Notes: generated by a model not told the origin, from the sequence alone. A DNA stretch of 64,000 nt from Clostridiales bacterium (GCA_022508445.1 JAFLVG010000001.1:124001-188000), one strand, 5' to 3'; counted from the stretch's first letter, positions 47,985 to 57,100 are shown. Made by a program: numbers and translations.

Positions 47985-48013
47985 AGTATATTGCAAAAGC
48001 CACGAAAAGTCAA
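47985..48013 (-). promoter_or_regulatory. Promoter of the TM1266-ABC unit
   Basis: TTGACT (48013-48008), 17-base spacer, TATACT (47990-47985); predicted start near 47978, about 12 bases before the closing helix of the leader. Confidence 0.85.
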
Positions 48014-48049
48014 GCGATTATTTCGTTATGCCGCGGCATTAACGCAAAA

Positions 48050-48084
48050 CAAAAGCCGCCGTTCTTTTATCGAACGGCGGCTTT
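48050..48084. terminator. Terminator of the histone-tailed membrane protein gene
   Basis: 13-bp perfect stem AAAGCCGCCGTTC (48052-48064) with its complement (48072-48084); TTTTG follows on the minus strand. Confidence 0.85.
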
Positions 48085-48107
48085 GTGATTGATTACATGA
48101 TGGTTAT

Positions 48108-49802
48108 TTACTGTTTAAGGCGCATGCCGCACTTGCAGCAATACGACGCGTCGGAGTCGTTCGGAGTGCCGCACGCCATGCAGTAAATCTTTTCTCCGCT
48201 GTTTACGGGTTTTTCTTGTTCGGTCTTTTCCTCGACAGGTTGTTCGGCCTCTGCGGGCTGTTCGGCCGCCGCGGCGTTGACCGTCCTCACAACCGTGAAT
48301 TTTCTCAGTTGCGGGACGAGAGCGAACGCAATGCTCGCCGCCGAAACGATAATGGTCAAGACGATACCGAACACGAATCCGCCGCCCATGCCGACGCCTT
48401 CGGGCTTGGCGCTCGCAATCGCGATGAGCGAAATGAGTGCAAGCGCAATGGTCGCCGCAGAAATGATGAGCTCGACAAGCATGGGAAGCTTTCTTACTCT
48501 TATCGCAATGAGCGCCGCGAGCAAGAGAACGGTGAAGGTAAGGAACACGAACGCATAGCCTGCGTCTACTACTCTTGTCGCCGCCGCCGCATAGCTGCCT
48601 TTGACGTTATAGACAGTCGTGGACGTAATCAGGAACATGCAAACCAAAACGAGTACGATTTGAATGAGTGTGTACAGCGAAAGTCTATCCGACGATCCGA
48701 GCAACAACGGAACAATTATTGTTGCGGCGAGAAGTATGAGCGAGAACACAAGTGCAAGCACATGACCTGCCGTCATGTTCACGCCGTAAAGGTTGACGAT
48801 TCCGAGGAACGCGACCAAGAATGCTATCGAAACAATCGCGTCGAACGTGTGGATGTTTTTGTCTTTTTTAACGAAGAAAAGTACGAGATTTTTGGCAATA
48901 AGCGCGATGGGAATGAGTACGGCGAGCGTGGCGAGTATGCCGATTAGCGTATAACCGCCGTCCGCCCAGCCAAACGCCGTGCCGGCGAGCATGGCTTTGA
49001 TTACGTCGCCGTTGCCGTAATATCCGAACAACGTGTACCATTCCGAATCTTTGCCACTCACAGTGTTGAACGAAATGTCGAACGTGAATATCAAAAGGAA
49101 CAACGCACTGAGTCCGAGCAACACGTTCGCCACAATGAATATGGGAAGCACGCCCTTGCCTTCGACAAACTTTCCGGCTTTTTGCTTTAACGATTTTTTA
49201 TCTTCCGCCTTCGCAGGCTGAACGACAGGCTCCTCTTTTGCAGGTTGAGCGGCCTGTTCTTCCTTGACGGGTTGAGCGGCAACCTCTTCATGCTTCTCTT
49301 CGGGAGCAACAACCGGTTGAACAGGCTCTTCGACTTTCGCCGCTTCCTCCGGCTTTTCCTCGACTACGACCTGTTCAGGCTGTTCGGTTACGGACGCTAC
49401 GCTGTCTGCGGCTTGCGCGTCTGCCGCCGCAACCTCCTCGACAGGCTCTTGCTCTTCTTGTTGAACGGGTTGCTTTTTGGCAGGAGCTTTTTTAGCTGCC
49501 GGCTTTTTCGCCGCAGGTTTCTTTGCCGCAGGCTTTTCTTGCTCTTCCGCTTTCTTGGCGGCAGGCTTCTTTGCCGCAGGCTTTTTAGCGGCAGGCTTTT
49601 TCGCCGCGGGCTTCTTCGCCGCAGGCTTCTTCTCTGCCGGTTTTTCATCGTCGTCTTTCAAAGACGCGATAAGCTCGGCGGCACGCCGAAGCGCTTCGGC
49701 AATCTCTTCGCGAGTGCCGTCCGCTTTATTGAGCTCTTCGACAATATCGGAAGCCGTTGAGGTCTTGCCTTTATTGCCGGTTGTTTTCTTCTTTTCGGCC
49801 AT
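48108..49802 (-). CDS. Multi-pass membrane protein with histone-H1-like Lys/Ala tail and zinc ribbon
   Basis: 564 residues from the ATG at 49802 (GGGGGA 5 bases upstream). Residues 15-50 are a short helix; 54-110 are (K)KPAAK pentapeptide repeats as in histone H1 and bacterial H1-like or HU tails; 115-205 are Glu/Pro/Val-rich and disordered; 219-480 hold about eight or nine membrane segments of no recognised family; the end (about 542-562) is a zinc ribbon with CMACG and CCKCG. The basic tail, on the cytoplasmic side by the flanking charges, could touch DNA or RNA. No partner genes; own promoter (TATAAT near 49840) and terminator. Confidence 0.8.
   Translation of the reverse strand: MAEKKKTTGNKGKTSTASDIVEELNKADGTREEIAEALRRAAELIASLKDDDEKPAEKKPAAKKPAAKKPAAKKPAAKKPAAKKAEEQEKPAAKKPAAKKPAAKKAPAKKQPVQQEEQEPVEEVAAADAQAADSVASVTEQPEQVVVEEKPEEAAKVEEPVQPVVAPEEKHEEVAAQPVKEEQAAQPAKEEPVVQPAKAEDKKSLKQKAGKFVEGKGVLPIFIVANVLLGLSALFLLIFTFDISFNTVSGKDSEWYTLFGYYGNGDVIKAMLAGTAFGWADGGYTLIGILATLAVLIPIALIAKNLVLFFVKKDKNIHTFDAIVSIAFLVAFLGIVNLYGVNMTAGHVLALVFSLILLAATIIVPLLLGSSDRLSLYTLIQIVLVLVCMFLITSTTVYNVKGSYAAAATRVVDAGYAFVFLTFTVLLLAALIAIRVRKLPMLVELIISAATIALALISLIAIASAKPEGVGMGGGFVFGIVLTIIVSAASIAFALVPQLRKFTVVRTVNAAAAEQPAEAEQPVEEKTEQEKPVNSGEKIYCMACGTPNDSDASYCCKCGMRLKQ
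49473..49643 (-). repeat. 15-base coding tandem repeat (KPAAK)
   Basis: The stretch encoding residues 54-110 of the membrane protein repeats a 15-base unit reading Lys-Pro-Ala-Ala-Lys eight or more times, interrupted once by an acidic insert (KAEEQE). Unit number is likely to vary between strains. Confidence 0.85.
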
Positions 49803-49928
49803 TATGTCCCCCATTGATATATAGACTGTGTAAATTATATCACAACAAATCGATTATTGCAATACTTTTCGTAAAATTAAAACCGCAAAAATCAAACCAA
49901 CCGTCCAATTATTGCCGTGCCGAATGCG

Positions 49929-50765
49929 CTATACCGTTATATGGCATCCGTCATACGCAACCGTTATTCCGATACGCTCGGCTTCTCTGCACATGCCATC
50001 GTAATCGAGGTCCGTGTTGTGAGAAAAATGCGTCGCAAAGATTTTTGCGCCTTGCGCAAGCAAGCCGACCTTACGCATAAGCTCGACTTGGTCCTGTACG
50101 TCGAATAGTCCCATGTGCCTGCCTGCGCCGTGTTTTTTTGCGCCGTAAGTACAGTCGAGCGCCGCAACGTCTATTTTAGCGTTCATGGCTTTGAGCCGCT
50201 CAAACACAGATATGTCGAGAATGCCTGTGTCGTTCATCAAAAGCGCACCCTTGCCGTTTCTTTCGATATAATATATAAGGCACTGCTCACCCTTGGTGTG
50301 CGAGGCAGGCAAAGCGACAATGCGCATATCGCCACTTACGGTCTCGTCGAACGGGCGCAAAATTTCAAGCCCGATGTTTTGAGCAACCTCCGGCTTTATT
50401 TCGCGTGCGGTGTCCGACAGGAACATTTCCGCGACCGTAGCGTTGCAATACACCGTTATGCGTTCTTCCTTCAAGTACCGCGCAAACGGTTCGCCGCGCA
50501 TGCAAAACTCTTGCGGATAGCAGTGATCCATGTGCGCATGGGTAATAAGCACTCGCTTTACCGCGGACAAATCGAGCTTGTACGCGAGCATGTGCAAGTA
50601 AGTATCCATGGGAAAATCGAACAGCGTATCGTCGTCAACAAGTATCTGACTGCGAGTTCTCACGTCCTTGCCGCCTCGGTTTTTTGCCCGAATGCATGTA
50701 GGACAATTGCAAAAAACCGCAGGAACGCCCTCCGCCGCGGCCGTACCCAAAAACGTCAGCTTCAT
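49929..50765 (-). CDS. PhnP-like metallo-beta-lactamase-fold hydrolase
   Basis: 278 residues. The metal-binding motif THAHMDH is at about 95-101, with further ligands in PASHTKGE, NDTGIL and a late THFSHN. A CNCPTCIRAK zinc-site-like stretch near residue 20 matches PhnP and related phosphodiesterases that act on cyclic or RNA-like phosphates. Overlaps the ligase gene by 4 bases, third gene of the acyltransferase-ligase-hydrolase unit. Substrate unknown. Confidence 0.85.
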   Translation of the reverse strand: MKLTFLGTAAAEGVPAVFCNCPTCIRAKNRGGKDVRTRSQILVDDDTLFDFPMDTYLHMLAYKLDLSAVKRVLITHAHMDHCYPQEFCMRGEPFARYLKEERITVYCNATVAEMFLSDTAREIKPEVAQNIGLEILRPFDETVSGDMRIVALPASHTKGEQCLIYYIERNGKGALLMNDTGILDISVFERLKAMNAKIDVAALDCTYGAKKHGAGRHMGLFDVQDQVELMRKVGLLAQGAKIFATHFSHNTDLDYDGMCREAERIGITVAYDGCHITV

Positions 50766-52345
50766 TTAGACCGCCCTTCCGCGCGCGCGGTAAGCGCTAT
50801 GGTGTCCGCTTTCATGACGGGTGTAACGGGAATGGCGTCAATCGTTTCTACAATAGTCGGCACGGCGTAACGCGACAAATCGTTTTCTATCTTACGCTTT
50901 ACGCTTTCCGCGTCCTGCGGCGCGCCTGTGAGATAAAGCGCAATGCGCGTTTTACCGCCGTCCTTATACTCGACCGCGCAAGCGCCCGTAACGCCCGGTA
51001 TTTCGAGCGCGGCGCTTTCTATTTCTTTGGGGTAAACGCTTATGCCCGAAATCTTGATTATGCGTTTGAGGCGCTGAATGAAATACAAAAATCCGTCGGC
51101 GTCGAGATATCCGAAATCGCCCGAACGCACGTAACGCTTGCCGTTAACGTTTGCGAACACGCGCTCGTTCTCCTCTTGATTGTCGAGATACCCTACCATC
51201 AGCGTGTCGCCTGCAATCGCAATCTCGCCCTTTTCGCCCACTTCGAGCGGAGTGTCGGAATCGGGATCGAGGATTAGCGCGTCGAGATCGGACAGCATGT
51301 GTCCCATAGACCCTCTGCGGTTGTAATCGTAATTATTGACCGCGCACACAGTGACAGTTTCGGTCAGACCGTAGCCCTCGAAAAGTCTGCCGTGCGCGCC
51401 TGCGCTTTCCATTCTGCCGTTGAACTCGTCGAGAAGATCTTGCGGCGCACAGTCGCCGCCCACAAACCCGACGTAGATGTTTTTGAGCATATCGCCGTTA
51501 AAGTCCTTCTGCTTCAAGAGCGCACGGAAAAGATTGGGAACTCCTATCATGAGGTGCATTTTATTCTTCTTGATGAGCTTGACCGTCTTTTGGGGATCGA
51601 ACTTTGGCATGAGTACGCTAACGGCGCCGTAAGTAAGCGTAGCGTGTATGCACATCGCAAGCCCGAAGCCGTGGAACATGGGGAGTGCGCCGAGCATATA
51701 CATTCCTCGCCCGTCCTTTAAGCAAAGCGCTTCGAGACCGCGATTTGCAAGCGCATTGATAGAATCGTCGGAAAGCTCGATAATTTTAGGCTCGCCGCCC
51801 GTACCGCCGCTGTGGAGGTAAACGCCGGTGGTACCGCTGTCGCGCGTAGGCTCACTCGGAAGCTCTCCGCGCTTTAACGCGTTATAATCGGTTATGTTTG
51901 TCATGTCGCCCTTGTACGGCTTGACTTTGAGGTTGAATGCAAACCGCAACAGTCCGTTAAGCGACCGCGCGGGATGAATCGATATTATCGGATAGTCGGC
52001 GGCAAGCGACGCGTATTTTTCGAGATTGATCGAAAGAGTTATGAGAGCCTTGGACTTTGCCGCCGCCATGAATTTTTTGAGCTGATTGAATGGCGCGAGC
52101 GGATGAACCATGTGCGCAATTGCGCCCAAACGGTTAAGCGCATAAAAGCAATACACGCACTCGGGCGTATTGGGCATACATATCGTGACCACGTCGCCTG
52201 CACTCACAAACGAAGAAAGCCGCGCCGCCGCGTCGTCAATCGAGTCAAACAGCGTGCCGTAAGATACAGACTTACCCATGTACAACAGCGCAGGCGACTT
52301 CAAATCTTTTTTATAATGATCTTTGAGCGATTTGTAAAGTAACAT
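50762..52345 (-). CDS. AMP-dependent acyl-CoA ligase-like enzyme
   Basis: 527 residues of the adenylate-forming (ANL) superfamily. The phosphate loop reads HSGGTGGEPK (about 182-191), where SGTTGxPK is usual; FEGYGLTETVTVC, the YVRSGDFGYLD motif and the hinge/Lys region LKRIIKISGISVYPKEIE are intact, as is a late catalytic-lysine candidate in VMKAD. It should activate a carboxylic acid as acyl-adenylate and pass it to CoA or a carrier. It lies 12 bases after the DUF1624 acyltransferase gene, which points to an acyl donor for a membrane acylation step (inference). Confidence 0.88.
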   Translation of the reverse strand: MLLYKSLKDHYKKDLKSPALLYMGKSVSYGTLFDSIDDAAARLSSFVSAGDVVTICMPNTPECVYCFYALNRLGAIAHMVHPLAPFNQLKKFMAAAKSKALITLSINLEKYASLAADYPIISIHPARSLNGLLRFAFNLKVKPYKGDMTNITDYNALKRGELPSEPTRDSGTTGVYLHSGGTGGEPKIIELSDDSINALANRGLEALCLKDGRGMYMLGALPMFHGFGLAMCIHATLTYGAVSVLMPKFDPQKTVKLIKKNKMHLMIGVPNLFRALLKQKDFNGDMLKNIYVGFVGGDCAPQDLLDEFNGRMESAGAHGRLFEGYGLTETVTVCAVNNYDYNRRGSMGHMLSDLDALILDPDSDTPLEVGEKGEIAIAGDTLMVGYLDNQEENERVFANVNGKRYVRSGDFGYLDADGFLYFIQRLKRIIKISGISVYPKEIESAALEIPGVTGACAVEYKDGGKTRIALYLTGAPQDAESVKRKIENDLSRYAVPTIVETIDAIPVTPVMKADTIALTARAEGRSK

Positions 52346-52357
52346 TTGCCGTACTCC

Positions 52358-53224
52358 TTACAGCTTATACCCGAGGCATAAGCAAACTAATATGACGAGC
52401 CCTGCGATAGCGACTTGATGCGCCAAATAAAACAACAGCGCATGCCGACCGACAAAGGTTATCGGCTTGTTCCATTTTCCGTTAAGGCGCGGCAAAAGCG
52501 ACTGACGATAGCCGTATACCGCCTTGCCCCAATACATACCGAGAAGCACCGCTCCGAGGTACGGGAACAGCCCGAACCAATCGTCGCCGAACGCATGCGT
52601 TCCGAATATGTAACCGAGAAAATGCTCATTCACGAACTCGTGGTCGTAAGAAAGCGACATCGTCCAAAATTCCTTACCTATCCCCACGGAAATAATAACG
52701 ACACCCAAAACGAGCGGCGCAAACAAATTGACGTACTTATTAAAGCGCGTCAGACTGTCTACGGCCGCCGCGCAGAGAATGGACAACGCAATGCAATGAA
52801 GTATGCCGAAAATAATGCCGTAATTCATTATCCCCATCGTTTTGAGAACAAACGATATGCCCGTAAACGCGATCGCAACAACCGCGAGCATACTCCCGCG
52901 TTTTGTGTTGTCACGCGAAAATGCACAGCTCGTTCCCACAAGGAAGAGGAATAAAAACACAAAGGAATAATGCGCCCAAAACCTAAATCCCGCGCTTTCA
53001 ACCCAGCCGGTAGACCAATAGTCGGATGCGAACAATGACAGCTTGCTCAAAAACGCGTTTTCTATGTCGTAAGAGTTGGAAAACCAATCGCGGAAGTACG
53101 CGAGATCGAACATCAAGTGATCGAAGCACATCGCGAGCACGGCAATCCCACGCAAAAAATCGAGCTCCCACACTCGCCGCTTTTTATCGCGAAATATAGG
53201 TTTTGCACATGCGGTTTTTTCCAT
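52358..53224 (-). CDS. DUF1624 (HGSNAT-like) membrane acyltransferase
   Basis: 288 residues with seven or eight membrane segments. The opening KRRVWELDFLRGIAVLAMCFDHLMFD is the hallmark of the DUF1624/heparan-alpha-glucosaminide N-acetyltransferase catalytic domain, with the conserved Asp and His (DFLRG, FDH), and a late GRHALLFYLAHQ motif. Such proteins move acyl groups across or at the membrane onto sugars. First gene of a three-gene unit with an AMP-dependent ligase and a PhnP-like hydrolase; an envelope-modification role is inferred. A TAGAAT box ends 7 bases before the ATG. Confidence 0.85.
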   Translation of the reverse strand: MEKTACAKPIFRDKKRRVWELDFLRGIAVLAMCFDHLMFDLAYFRDWFSNSYDIENAFLSKLSLFASDYWSTGWVESAGFRFWAHYSFVFLFLFLVGTSCAFSRDNTKRGSMLAVVAIAFTGISFVLKTMGIMNYGIIFGILHCIALSILCAAAVDSLTRFNKYVNLFAPLVLGVVIISVGIGKEFWTMSLSYDHEFVNEHFLGYIFGTHAFGDDWFGLFPYLGAVLLGMYWGKAVYGYRQSLLPRLNGKWNKPITFVGRHALLFYLAHQVAIAGLVILVCLCLGYKL

Positions 53225-53231
53225 ATTTAAT

Positions 53232-53278
53232 ATTCTACACCATTTGACCGCAAAAGTAAAGCGGTTGATATCAACCGC
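53232..53278 (-). promoter_or_regulatory. Promoter of the DUF1624 unit with 18-bp palindrome
   Basis: TAGAAT (53237-53232) ends 7 bases before the ATG; the -35 region is weak (TTTACT near 53260). Directly upstream lies GCGGTTGATATCAACCGC (53261-53278), a perfect 18-bp palindrome suited to a dimeric regulator. A second short hairpin (CTATCGTTGACGATAG, about 53284-53299) follows. Confidence 0.6.
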
Positions 53279-53340
53279 CTTGTCTATCGTTGACGATAGA
53301 AAAATTAATCAGAATTTTTATAGGTTAAGGTAGCCGGACC

Positions 53341-53500
53341 ACGTAAGCCGAACGCCGAAATTCGGCGTTTGGGGGCCTTGCAGTTTTAGGGAGCGAGAAG
53401 TGGCGTCAGACGAGGAAAAGTGCGCGAAGTCGTACATGATTAAAGCGTACGGCGAGCGCGCTTTGACAATGTATCATGCCGCTTTACGCCACTAAAACCT
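53341..53500. other. Structured intergenic element, possible ncRNA or MITE-like repeat
   Basis: Nested complementary arms: GTTTTA (53383) with TAAAAC (to 53498); AGTGGCGT (53399-53406) with ACGCCACT (53486-53493); AAAGTGCGC (53417-53425) with GCGCGCTTT (53456-53464); CGTAC/GTACG around 53431 and 53447. A separate perfect hairpin AACGCCGA/TCGGCGTT sits at 53351-53369. No frame codes for protein. It lies between the mnmG stop and the DUF1624 promoter. It could be a folded RNA or a small non-autonomous mobile repeat. Confidence 0.5.
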
Positions 53501-53512
53501 TGCGGGGTCGGT

Positions 53513-55357
53513 TCATCTTAACCTACTTATTAGTACCCACACGTCGGCAGGCGTAACGCCCGAAACGCGTGACGCCTGACCAATAGATAGCGGCTTTGCG
53601 GCACTCAACTTTTCACGCGCCTCCAACCGAAGCCCCTCGATCGCGGAATAGTCGGTATCGGGAGAAAGTCTCATATTTTCAAGCCGCGATTTTTCTTTGA
53701 GCTCCGCGCTCTGGCGCTTGATATAGCTGTCGTATCTTATTTTTGCGTACACGTCGAGCTTTGCGGACGGCATAACGCCTTTGAGCGTATCGAATAAACT
53801 ATCGAACAATTCGAGCGTAACGCCGGGACGTTTAAGTGCGTCCTCTACGGTCATCGGTTTGCAATTATCCTCGCCTGCCGCTTCAAAGAGCGTGCGCACA
53901 TGTTCAAGCGATAATTGCGTTTTGACTAGCCGCTCGCATTTTTTTATTTGCGCCTGTTTTTTGCGAAGGAGTTTTTGCCGCTCTTCCGAAACTGTGCCGT
54001 ACTTGACCGCAAGCTCCGTAAGCCGTAAATCCGCATTGTCCTGCCTCAGGCTCAACCGACACTCCGCTCTGCCTGTGAGCATTCTGTACGGCTCGTCGCT
54101 GCCGACGGTCACAAGGTCGTCCGCCATGACGCCTATATAGCTGTTCGTCCTGTCGAGTATAAGCGGCTCAATGCCGCGAAGATACGCCGAAGCGTTGATG
54201 CCTGCGAGCATGCCCTGCGCCGCCGCCTCCTCGTATCCGCTCGTGCCGTTGACCTGCCCTGCAAAGAAAAGTCCGTCGATACGCTTTGACATAAGGCTGG
54301 GATAAAGCTCGCGCGCGTCTATGCACTCGTACTCGATAGCGTAAGCGTCGCGCACGATTTCGACGTTTTCAAGTCCCACAATCGATCTGTACATATCGCG
54401 TTGAACAAACGGCGGAAGCGATGTGGAAATGCCCTGAATGTACCACTCGTCCGTACCGGCGCCCTCAGGTTCGAGAAAGAACGTGTGGCGCGGCTTGTCT
54501 GAAAAGCGCACTATTTTGTCCTCTATCGACGGACAATATCTCGCGCCCGTGCCCGTGATGAGTCCGAGCTTTCTCGGCGAAAACTCCAAGGCTTTTCTGA
54601 TTATGTCGTGCGTTTTTTCGTTGGTGTAACCGAGATAGCAAACGGCCGTGTTTTTGGGCTGTTTTTGAGTGAGCGCCGAAAAAGTGTACGGCACATCATC
54701 GCCCTCTTGCACTTCCAGCCTGTTAAAATCAATCGATCGCCCGAGGAGGCGCGCAGGCGTGCCGGTCTTGAATCTGCGAAGCGTAAACCCGAGATTTTTA
54801 AGCGAGGCCGCAAGATAATCGCTGCGCGAAAAACAAACGGGACCGCGCTTTTGCACGGAAGCTCCGCAAATGATAGTGCTATCCATGTATACGCCCGTCG
54901 CGATAACGACGGCTTTACTTCTGTAAATATTTCCCGTAACGCACTCGACGGTAAAATCCTTGCCGCTTGTCGTCACAGACTTAATCTCGTCCTGACGCAT
55001 AGTGAGGTTTTGTGCGGTTTCGAGCGCACGCTTTGTAAACGCATGATACTTATATTTATCCTCTTGCGCACGAAGCGAGCGCACCGCAAGTCCCTTTGAC
55101 GAATTGAGCATGCGAATCTGCGTCGCACAAGCGTCCGCGGCAATGCCCATAAATCCGCCGAGCGCGTCAAGCTCGCGGACGAGATGACCTTTGCCCGTAC
55201 CGCCTATCGACGGGTTACACGCCATGTAACCGACATTATCCACGGTGATGGATACGACGAGCGTTTTTGCGCCGATACGCGAAAGCGCGAGCGCCGATTC
55301 GATTCCGGCATGCCCTGCTCCGATAACTATTGCGTCGTAATCCATATAGCCTGTCAT
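53513..55357 (-). CDS. mnmG: tRNA uridine-34 carboxymethylaminomethyl synthase MnmG (GidA)
   Basis: About 614 residues from the ATG at 55357 (MTGYMDYDAIVIGAGHAG); an internal ATG four codons on is the alternative. With MnmE it modifies U34 of tRNAs reading NNA/NNG codons, using FAD, NADH and methylene-THF. The FAD loop VIGAGHAGIESA, the family signature GPVCFSRSDYLAASLKNLGF-like region, the catalytic cysteine segment GTGARYCPSIEDK and GQVNGTSGYEEAAAQG are all present. The -10 box TAGAAT ends 7 bases before this ATG, so the mRNA is predicted to be leaderless. mnmE is not in the window. Confidence 0.95.
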   Translation of the reverse strand: MTGYMDYDAIVIGAGHAGIESALALSRIGAKTLVVSITVDNVGYMACNPSIGGTGKGHLVRELDALGGFMGIAADACATQIRMLNSSKGLAVRSLRAQEDKYKYHAFTKRALETAQNLTMRQDEIKSVTTSGKDFTVECVTGNIYRSKAVVIATGVYMDSTIICGASVQKRGPVCFSRSDYLAASLKNLGFTLRRFKTGTPARLLGRSIDFNRLEVQEGDDVPYTFSALTQKQPKNTAVCYLGYTNEKTHDIIRKALEFSPRKLGLITGTGARYCPSIEDKIVRFSDKPRHTFFLEPEGAGTDEWYIQGISTSLPPFVQRDMYRSIVGLENVEIVRDAYAIEYECIDARELYPSLMSKRIDGLFFAGQVNGTSGYEEAAAQGMLAGINASAYLRGIEPLILDRTNSYIGVMADDLVTVGSDEPYRMLTGRAECRLSLRQDNADLRLTELAVKYGTVSEERQKLLRKKQAQIKKCERLVKTQLSLEHVRTLFEAAGEDNCKPMTVEDALKRPGVTLELFDSLFDTLKGVMPSAKLDVYAKIRYDSYIKRQSAELKEKSRLENMRLSPDTDYSAIEGLRLEAREKLSAAKPLSIGQASRVSGVTPADVWVLISRLR

Positions 55358-55364
55358 TATTGAT

Positions 55365-55393
55365 ATTCTATCACGACCTTGCCCCAAAGGCAA
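55365..55393 (-). promoter_or_regulatory. mnmG promoter (predicted leaderless)
   Basis: TTGCCT (55393-55388), 17-base spacer, TAGAAT (55370-55365), start codon 7 bases beyond. Confidence 0.65.
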
Positions 55394-55417
55394 GCGTTTT
55401 GGTTTTGTCGTTTTGCG

Positions 55418-56902
55418 TTAACGCCTTGCTCTTCGCACCGCGTCCGCCCAGCCGTCGAGCAACCGCCGCCGTTCTTCTTCCGCCATCTTCGGAACAAAAA
55501 CGGCATCGCCCATTCGCGGCTTTTCAAGCTCCGCCCTGTCGTAAAATCCGACAGTCAGCCCTGCAAGATACGCCGCACCGAGTGCGGTAGATTCTACTGC
55601 CTGCGGTCGCACGACCTCGCGCGCCGTGATGTCCGCCGTGAACTGCATGAGAAAATTATTTGCGGACGCGCCGCCGTCCACCGCAAGGCTTTTAACCGTA
55701 TCGCCGCAGTCCTTTTCCATGGCGGAAAGCACGTCGCCCACCTGATACGCTATGCTTTCGAGCGCCGCCCTTATGAAGTGGTCGCGCGTAGTGCCGCGCG
55801 TTATGCCGGTGACAGTGCCGCGCGCATAGGAATCCCAATACGGCGCGCCAAGCCCCACGAACGCAGGAACGATGTACATGCCGAGCGTGCTGTCGACGCG
55901 CTCCGCACACTTTTCCGTTTCGGCGGCGGAACGCACTATGCGCAATTCGTCGCGCAACCACTGCACGACCGCACCGCCGACGAACACACTGCCTTCGAGC
56001 GCATACACAGGCTTGTCTGCGAGGCTCGCCGCAAGCGTTGTTATAAGCCCGTGATTACTTTTAACCGCAGTATCGCCCGTATTCATGAGCATAAAGCAGC
56101 CCGTGCCGAACGTGTTTTTGGACATGCCGCGGGAAAAGCACCGCTGTCCTACAAGCGCGGCTTGCTGATCGCCGGCAACGCCGGCTATCGGTACGCACGC
56201 CCCGAACTCGCTCATATCGGTGTAACCGAACACACAACCCGACGGCTTGACCTCGGGTAGCATTGCTTTCGGAATATCAAACAGTTCAAGCAACTCATCA
56301 TCCCACTTCAAGCTGTGGATATTAAAGAGCATGGTGCGTGAAGCATTGGTGTAATCCGTTGCGAATATCGTTCCTGACGAGAGCTTCCACATAAGGTAAG
56401 TATCGACAGTTCCGAAAAGCAACTCGCCGCGCCTTGCGCGCTCTCGCGCATTAGGAACGTTGTCGAGAATCCAAGCAAGCTTTGTCGCAGAAAAATACGC
56501 GTCAACCGGAAGTCCGGTCTTGTCGTATATCATATCGGCATAGCCTTGTTCTTTAAGCCTGTCGCAATGCTCCGCAGTGCGTCGGCACTGCCAAACGATA
56601 GCGTTATACACTGGGGCGCCGGTGAATTTGTCCCAAACGACAGTCGTTTCACGCTGATTGGTGATGCCGATTGCGGCAATTTCACTGCGGTTGATTCCGC
56701 CTTTTGCAAGTGCGTCCGCCGCAACCGCCGCAACCGACGAGTATATGGCGAGCGGATCGTGTTCGACGAACCCCTCGCGCGGATAAATCTGCGGATATTC
56801 GGCTTGCGCAACCGCCTTGACTTCGCCCTCGCGTCCGAAAACAATCGCACGCGAGCTCGTGGTACCTTGATCGAGCGCAAGTATATATTTTTGTCCTCTC
56901 AT
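55418..56902 (-). CDS. glpK: Glycerol kinase
   Basis: 494 residues, full length for GlpK, which makes glycerol-3-phosphate from glycerol and ATP. The [15 protein letters not shown] start, [13 protein letters not shown], the substrate loop [23 protein letters not shown] and [13 protein letters not shown] motifs are intact. It stands without glpF or glpD. Only 60 bases separate its stop from the mnmG start; mnmG has its own promoter in the gap. No clear ribosome site beyond a GGGA run before the ATG. Confidence 0.96.
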   Translation of the reverse strand: MRGQKYILALDQGTTSSRAIVFGREGEVKAVAQAEYPQIYPREGFVEHDPLAIYSSVAAVAADALAKGGINRSEIAAIGITNQRETTVVWDKFTGAPVYNAIVWQCRRTAEHCDRLKEQGYADMIYDKTGLPVDAYFSATKLAWILDNVPNARERARRGELLFGTVDTYLMWKLSSGTIFATDYTNASRTMLFNIHSLKWDDELLELFDIPKAMLPEVKPSGCVFGYTDMSEFGACVPIAGVAGDQQAALVGQRCFSRGMSKNTFGTGCFMLMNTGDTAVKSNHGLITTLAASLADKPVYALEGSVFVGGAVVQWLRDELRIVRSAAETEKCAERVDSTLGMYIVPAFVGLGAPYWDSYARGTVTGITRGTTRDHFIRAALESIAYQVGDVLSAMEKDCGDTVKSLAVDGGASANNFLMQFTADITAREVVRPQAVESTALGAAYLAGLTVGFYDRAELEKPRMGDAVFVPKMAEEERRRLLDGWADAVRRARR

Positions 56903-57066
56903 CGCTTTTTCCCGAAGTTATATCATTTGTCGTAGATACTACTATATCACATGAGCGCGAAAATGTCAATGTCAGGCGGATAAGGAATCAAAAGCCAAAG
57001 ACACTGAAACTAAACTACTTTTAATTGTTCTATTGTAATATTGCGAAATTTGTCAGATCAATCGGC

Positions 57067-57094
57067 TTGACAACAAAAGCCGCAATGCTATAAT
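57067..57094 (+). promoter_or_regulatory. Promoter of the MATE exporter (predicted leaderless)
   Basis: TTGACA (57067-57072), 16-base spacer, TATAAT (57089-57094); the GTG start begins at 57101, 6 bases on. The stretch 56903-57066 otherwise shows nothing. Confidence 0.85.
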
Positions 57095-57100
57095 AACATC

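Noticed and set aside
49473..49643. CRISPR-like or satellite array
   Set aside because: The 15-base repeat is in frame and encodes KPAAK units without spacers.
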